This document shows positions 60,681 through 64,000 of a stretch of 64,000 bases of DNA, piece after piece. The translations under genes were made by a program, and so were the position numbers. The stretch spans positions 372,001 to 436,000 of the forward strand of contig NZ_JAHLEL010000044.1 in the NCBI RefSeq assembly GCF_020131355.1. Reading direction: 5' to 3'. Under the pieces are notes generated by a model that saw only the letters and a list, made by a program, of their open reading frames with translations, searched no databases and was not told the origin of the DNA. The DNA comes from Pseudonocardia sp. ICBG1293. Lineage in GTDB: Bacteria > Actinomycetota > Actinomycetes > Mycobacteriales > Pseudonocardiaceae. Within the stretch, counting starts at the first letter, position 1; each line of letters begins with the position of its first letter.

Positions 60681-61502
60681 ATGAGCGCCCCCGCCGCCCC
60701 CGGTTTCGATCCGGACTTCCTCGGCGTCGCGACGCCGATGCCGACGCTGCCCGGGACCGACACCGTCCTGCTCCCCTACACCCACTTCGCGACGCTGCAC
60801 CGGCCCGACCGGCGCCTGGCCGCCGCCACCGCCGTCGCGATCGACGGCGCGACCCTGCGACAGCTGGAGCGCTCCGACGACTGGCGCCTCGACGACCGTC
60901 TGCCCGCCGAGCAGCAGGCCGGCCCCGAGCTCTACCGCGACAACGACCTGGACCGGGGTCACCTGGTGCGCCGCCAGGACCCGGTGTGGGGCGAGCCCGC
61001 CGAGGCCGCGACCGCCGAGTCCGACACGTTCCACTACACCAACGCCGCACCGCAGGCCGCGGCGTTCAACCAGGACAAGCAGACCTGGGGCGGGCTGGAG
61101 GACTACCTGCTCGACAACGCGGGCGACCACGACCGGCGGCTGGTGGTGTTCACCGGCCCGGTGCTCGCCGACGACGACCCGGAGTACCGCGGTGTGCTGG
61201 TCCCCCGCCTGTTCTGGAAGATCGGCGCGTTCGTCACCGGCGGCGCCCTCGGGACCACCGCGTACCTGCTGGACCAGACCCCGGAGCTCGGCGACCTCGC
61301 CGAGCCGCCGGCCGGGGACCCGCCGCCGCTGGGCCCCTACCGCACCTTCCAGGTGCCGGTGGCCCGGATCGGCGAGCTCACCGGGCTCGACCTGGGCCCG
61401 CTGACCGCGGCCGACCGCATGCCGGTGCCCGAGCCGGTCCCGGCCGCCCTGTCGGAGCGGGCCGTACGCCTGCGGTCGTTCGCCGACATCCGGGGCCTGT
61501 GA
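60681..61502 (+). CDS. DNA/RNA non-specific endonuclease
   Basis: 273 residues from ATG 60681. The betabetaalpha-metal nuclease core: LPYTHFATLHRPDRRLAAATAVAIDG, NDLDRGHLVRRQDPVWG (DRGH motif, catalytic His), HYTNAAPQAAAFNQD (metal Asn) and RLVVFTGPVLADDDPEYRGVLVPRLFWKIGAF. Such NUC1/Serratia-type nucleases cut DNA and RNA with Mg. Most are secreted, but this one has no signal peptide. Export by another route, or an intracellular role in cell death or phage defence, is possible. It precedes a beta-lactamase-like gene by 29 bases with its own promoter. Confidence 0.9.
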   Translation: MSAPAAPGFDPDFLGVATPMPTLPGTDTVLLPYTHFATLHRPDRRLAAATAVAIDGATLRQLERSDDWRLDDRLPAEQQAGPELYRDNDLDRGHLVRRQDPVWGEPAEAATAESDTFHYTNAAPQAAAFNQDKQTWGGLEDYLLDNAGDHDRRLVVFTGPVLADDDPEYRGVLVPRLFWKIGAFVTGGALGTTAYLLDQTPELGDLAEPPAGDPPPLGPYRTFQVPVARIGELTGLDLGPLTAADRMPVPEPVPAALSERAVRLRSFADIRGL

Positions 61503-61518
61503 GCCCGGAGCCGGGTCC

Positions 61519-61524
61519 TAGGGT
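61519..61524 (+). promoter_or_regulatory. -10 box TAGGGT, leaderless start of the serine hydrolase gene
   Basis: TAGGGT, seven bases, GTG 61532, no Shine-Dalgarno; directly after the endonuclease stop at 61502. Confidence 0.55.
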
Positions 61525-61531
61525 CGGGCGG

Positions 61532-62878
61532 GTGACCGAGCTGCTCCCCAGCACCCAGCGCACCCTGCTCGCCCGCGTCGCCCGCGCCCAGCGCGACGGG
61601 CGGGTCCCCTCGCTCGTCGCCGGGGTGGTCCGCGACGGCGGCCTGGTCTGGCACGCCGGCCGCGGTGCCCTGCCCGACGGTGCCGCCCCGGACGACGTCC
61701 AGTACCGGATCGGGTCCATCTCCAAGACCGTCTGTGCCCTCACCGTCCTGCGGCTGCGCGACGAGGGGCTGCTCGACCTCGACGACCCGCTGGACCGGCA
61801 CGTCCCCGGCACCCCGCTCGGCGACCGCACCCTCGGCCAGCTGCTGTCCCACCTCGCCGGGGCGGGCTCGGAGAGCCCCGGCGGGTGGTGGGAGCGCACC
61901 CCCGGCGGCACGCTCGACGAGCTGGGGCTGGGCGAGGGCGACCGGGTGCTGCCGGCCGCGCGTCGCTTCCACTACTCCAACCTCGGGTTCGGGCTGCTCG
62001 GCGAGGTCGTCGCCCGCACCCGCGGCCGCGCCTGGACCGACGTGGCCCGCGACGAGGTACTGCTCCCGCTGGGCATGACCCGCACCTCGCCCCGCCCGCT
62101 GGAACCGGCCGCGGCGGGCCGGGCCGTGCACCCGTGGGCCGACCTGGTCCTGCCCGAGCCCGAGCACGACGCCGGGGTGATGGCCGCCGCCGGGCAGCTG
62201 TGGTGCACCGCCGCCGACCTGGCCCGGCTCGGCGCGCTGCTGCTCGGCGACACCGGCGGGGTGCTCTCCCCCGCCACCGTCGAGGAGATGACGCTGCCCG
62301 CGGGCGTGGACCCGTCGTCGCCGGTCTGGGCGGGCTACGGGCTGGGCGTGCAGGTCCTGCGGGTCGAGCGGCCCGGCGGCGGCACGACGACGCTGGTCGG
62401 GCACGGCGGGTCGATGCCCGGCTTCCTGGCCGGGCTGTGGGTGGACCGGGAGGAGGGCGCCGGTGCGCTGGCGATGGGCAACACCACCGCCGGGATGGAC
62501 AGCGGGCTGGCCGCCGGACTGCTGAACGACCTGCGCACCGCCGAGCCCCGCGTCGTCGCGCCGTGGACCCCGCAGCCCTGCCCGGTCGATCCCGACCTGC
62601 TCGGCCCGTGGTTCTGGGGCCCCTCCCCCTACGCGCTGCGCTCGGTCGCCGGCGGGCTGCTGCACCTGGGCGGCCTCGGGCGCCCCGGGCGCGCGTCACG
62701 CTTCCGGCCCGGCCCGGACGGCACCTGGATCGGCCTGGACGGGTACTTCGCCGGGGAGACCCTGCGCCTGGGCCGCGACCACCTGTGGCTGGCCACGTTC
62801 GTGTTCACCCGCACCCCGTACGACCCGGCCGCCCCCGTTCCCGGCGGCGTCTCCGACGCGGGCTGGACGGCCGGCTGA
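61532..62878 (+). CDS. serine hydrolase, beta-lactamase/class C penicillin-binding type
   Basis: 448 residues from GTG 61532. The S-x-x-K motif is in YRIGSISKTVCALTVLRL (Ser about 60), the second motif is FHYSNLGFGLLGEVV (Y-S-N) and the third HGGSMPG (HGG-type replacing KTG). GTPLGDRTLGQLLSHLAGAGSE and GVMAAAGQLWCTAADLARLG are usual family blocks. No signal peptide is seen, so it is likely a cytoplasmic esterase or D-aminopeptidase-like enzyme, not a resistance lactamase. The last 100 residues form a beta-rich lipocalin-like domain (PSPYALRSVAGGLLHL, LDGYFAGETLRLG). Confidence 0.88.
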   Translation: MTELLPSTQRTLLARVARAQRDGRVPSLVAGVVRDGGLVWHAGRGALPDGAAPDDVQYRIGSISKTVCALTVLRLRDEGLLDLDDPLDRHVPGTPLGDRTLGQLLSHLAGAGSESPGGWWERTPGGTLDELGLGEGDRVLPAARRFHYSNLGFGLLGEVVARTRGRAWTDVARDEVLLPLGMTRTSPRPLEPAAAGRAVHPWADLVLPEPEHDAGVMAAAGQLWCTAADLARLGALLLGDTGGVLSPATVEEMTLPAGVDPSSPVWAGYGLGVQVLRVERPGGGTTTLVGHGGSMPGFLAGLWVDREEGAGALAMGNTTAGMDSGLAAGLLNDLRTAEPRVVAPWTPQPCPVDPDLLGPWFWGPSPYALRSVAGGLLHLGGLGRPGRASRFRPGPDGTWIGLDGYFAGETLRLGRDHLWLATFVFTRTPYDPAAPVPGGVSDAGWTAG

Positions 62879-62922
62879 GGTCACGGTTCGGCGTGCACGG
62901 CGACACGGGGCGGCCGAGTACC

Positions 62923-62951
62923 TAGACTTTCGGCACACAAACGACTTGTGC
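62923..62951 (+). promoter_or_regulatory. BCCT promoter and overlapping inverted repeat
   Basis: -10 box TAGACT (62923-62928); then GCAC-ACAAACGACTT-GTGC with inner CACAA/TTGTG arms (62933-62951), an AT-rich dyad at the expected transcription start, likely an operator. Confidence 0.5.
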
Positions 62952-62984
62952 ACCATTTTCTGCACGGACGAAAGCGGAGGGGGG

Positions 62985-63017
62985 ATGCGCCCGGCATCCG
63001 GGCGCGACCACACATGA
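62985..63017 (+). CDS. possible 10-residue leader ORF before the BCCT gene
   Basis: ATG 62985 with GGAGGGGGG directly upstream, encoding M-R-P-A-S-G-R-D-H-T and stopping at TGA 63015-63017, which overlaps the BCCT ATG (ATGA). The only good ribosome site of the mRNA belongs to this ORF, so translation of the transporter may depend on it. Confidence 0.4.
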   Translation: MRPASGRDHT

Positions 63018-64000
63018 CACAGGCCCCAGCACCACCGGACGCCCGTCCGGACACGACCGGGGGCGACCGGCCCCGCACCGACTGGGTCGTGTTCGGCGTC
63101 GGCGCCGCGCTCGCACTGCTGTTCGTGCTCTGGGGGCTGCTCAGCCCCGACACGCTGGGTTCCGCCGCCGAGTCGATGCTGGGCGGGCTGATGCGCGGCG
63201 GCGGCTGGGGCTTCATCCTCGCCGCGACCGCCTTCGTCGCCTTCGCGCTCTTCCTGGCCTTCAGCCGGTTCGGGCGCATCAAGCTCGGCGCCGACGACGA
63301 GGAACCCGAGTTCCGCACGGTCTCCTGGATCGCGATGATGTTCTCCGCCGGCATGGGCATCGGCCTCATGTTCTTCGGCGTGAACGAGCCGCTCACGTTC
63401 TTCCAGTCGCCGCCGCCCGGCGCCGCCGAGCACGGCACCATCGACGCCCTGCAGACCTCGATGGCGACCTCGCTGTTCCACTGGACCCTGCACCCGTGGG
63501 CGATCTACGCCGTGGTCGGCCTCGCCATCGCCTACTCCACCTTCCGCAAGGGCCGCCGCCAGCTCATCAGCCAGGCCTTCATCCCCCTGATCGGCCGCAA
63601 GGCCGCCGAGGGCACCATCGGCCGCGCCATCGACATCCTGGCCATCTTCGCCACCCTGTTCGGCTCCGCGGCCTCGCTGGGCCTGGGCGCGTTCCAGATC
63701 GGCGGCGGCATGCAGACCGTCGGCTGGGTCGACGGCCAGGTCGGCCCGTGGGTCCTCGCCGCGATCATCGTCGTACTGACCGCCGCGTTCATCCTCTCCG
63801 CCGTCTCCGGCGTCGAGAAGGGCATCCAGTGGCTGTCCAACACGAACATGGTCCTCGCCGCCGTGCTGGCGTTCTTCGTGTTCGTCGTCGGCCCGACCGT
63901 GATCATCCTGGACCTGATCCCCACCTCGGTCGGCGCCTACTTCTCGCAGTTCTTCGAGATGGTCGGACGCACCGAGGCCGTCGGCGGCGAGCCGATGCTC
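63014..64000 (+). CDS. BCCT family (betaine/choline/carnitine) transporter, 3' end outside window
   Basis: Open from ATG 63014 to the window edge (329 codons of about 550-700). A 22-residue soluble start, then membrane segments WVVFGVGAALALLFVLWGLL, FILAATAFVAFALFLAFSRFG, VSWIAMMFSAGMGIGLMFFGVNEPL (GMGIGL is the substrate/Na-site helix of the family), FHWTLHPWAIYAVVGLAIAYSTFRKGR and ILAIFATLFGSAASLGLGAFQIGGG. It takes up betaine, choline or carnitine, Na+- or H+-coupled, for osmoprotection or nutrition. Start is tied to a short leader ORF. Confidence 0.93.
   Translation, partial: MTQAPAPPDARPDTTGGDRPRTDWVVFGVGAALALLFVLWGLLSPDTLGSAAESMLGGLMRGGGWGFILAATAFVAFALFLAFSRFGRIKLGADDEEPEFRTVSWIAMMFSAGMGIGLMFFGVNEPLTFFQSPPPGAAEHGTIDALQTSMATSLFHWTLHPWAIYAVVGLAIAYSTFRKGRRQLISQAFIPLIGRKAAEGTIGRAIDILAIFATLFGSAASLGLGAFQIGGGMQTVGWVDGQVGPWVLAAIIVVLTAAFILSAVSGVEKGIQWLSNTNMVLAAVLAFFVFVVGPTVIILDLIPTSVGAYFSQFFEMVGRTEAVGGEPML

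Overview
The window is about 73-75% GC, with G/C-ending codons, many GTG starts and very dense packing in which genes repeatedly overlap by four bases (GTGA). Mycothiol-dependent and F420-type enzymes, a DtxR-galE pair, glnE/glnA2 and a PatA-like acetyltransferase point to an actinomycete. Pseudonocardia or a relative is my best guess; no rRNA or marker gene is present to prove it. No tRNA, rRNA, CRISPR array, transposase or origin was seen.

Layout. 1-4274: a tandem cold-shock protein, a GlsB-type membrane protein, and a minus-strand operon of a frameshifted LLM oxidoreductase, an M50 protease, a Ddn-like F420 protein and a GlcG/HbpS protein. 4313-16390: a MerR regulator, glnE, glnA2, an exported TAP-like hydrolase and panB, in an order that resembles the glnE-glnA2-hydrolase-panB block of Mycobacterium tuberculosis, but here interrupted by a MarR/RidA/flavin monooxygenase/cupin cassette. 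16573-23727: an unknown Cys-rich pair, fumarylpyruvate hydrolase plus mycothiol-dependent maleylpyruvate isomerase, an orphan CoxL-type molybdoenzyme and class I fumarase. 23861-36101: PatA-like acetyltransferase with AcuC deacetylase, a sulfurtransferase, DtxR-GalE, a DUF4192 protein, an unusual photolyase-like protein, an FGGY kinase and soluble transhydrogenase. 36103-45899: cell-surface enzymes (M23 peptidase, SGNH hydrolase, GDPD), a lipoprotein, DUF1232 and CBS proteins, MarR, NADAR, PadR, an MFS transporter and a PAC2 protein.

45955-57602 is the most interesting part: a compact azole-type RiPP (TOMM/LAP) locus joined to metal-chelate transport. A 39-residue Cys-free precursor is followed by an E1-like leader-binding protein, a CocE/NonD hydrolase, a YcaO cyclodehydratase and a SagB-type dehydrogenase, all minus strand and coupled by GTGA overlaps. 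An MFS exporter lies divergently. Next to it, a five-gene operon encodes a TIM-barrel isomerase, a siderophore-type binding lipoprotein, two FecCD permeases and an ATPase. The three promoters of this region share the octamer AAACGACA beside or within their -10 regions, suggesting one (metal-responsive?) repressor controls synthesis, export and uptake. My inference is a ribosomally made oxazole/oxazoline metallophore; no product or metal is shown by the sequence.

57671-64000: a pyruvate-dehydrogenase-E1-like enzyme divergent from an Lrp/AsnC regulator, a DNA/RNA non-specific endonuclease, a serine beta-lactamase-like hydrolase and the start of a BCCT transporter. A recurring theme is genes without a Shine-Dalgarno site whose start codon lies 7-8 bases after a TAnnnT -10 box, i.e. 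probable leaderless mRNAs (including marR, glnA2, coxL, fumarase, NADAR, endonuclease, the serine hydrolase, acuC and the transport operon).
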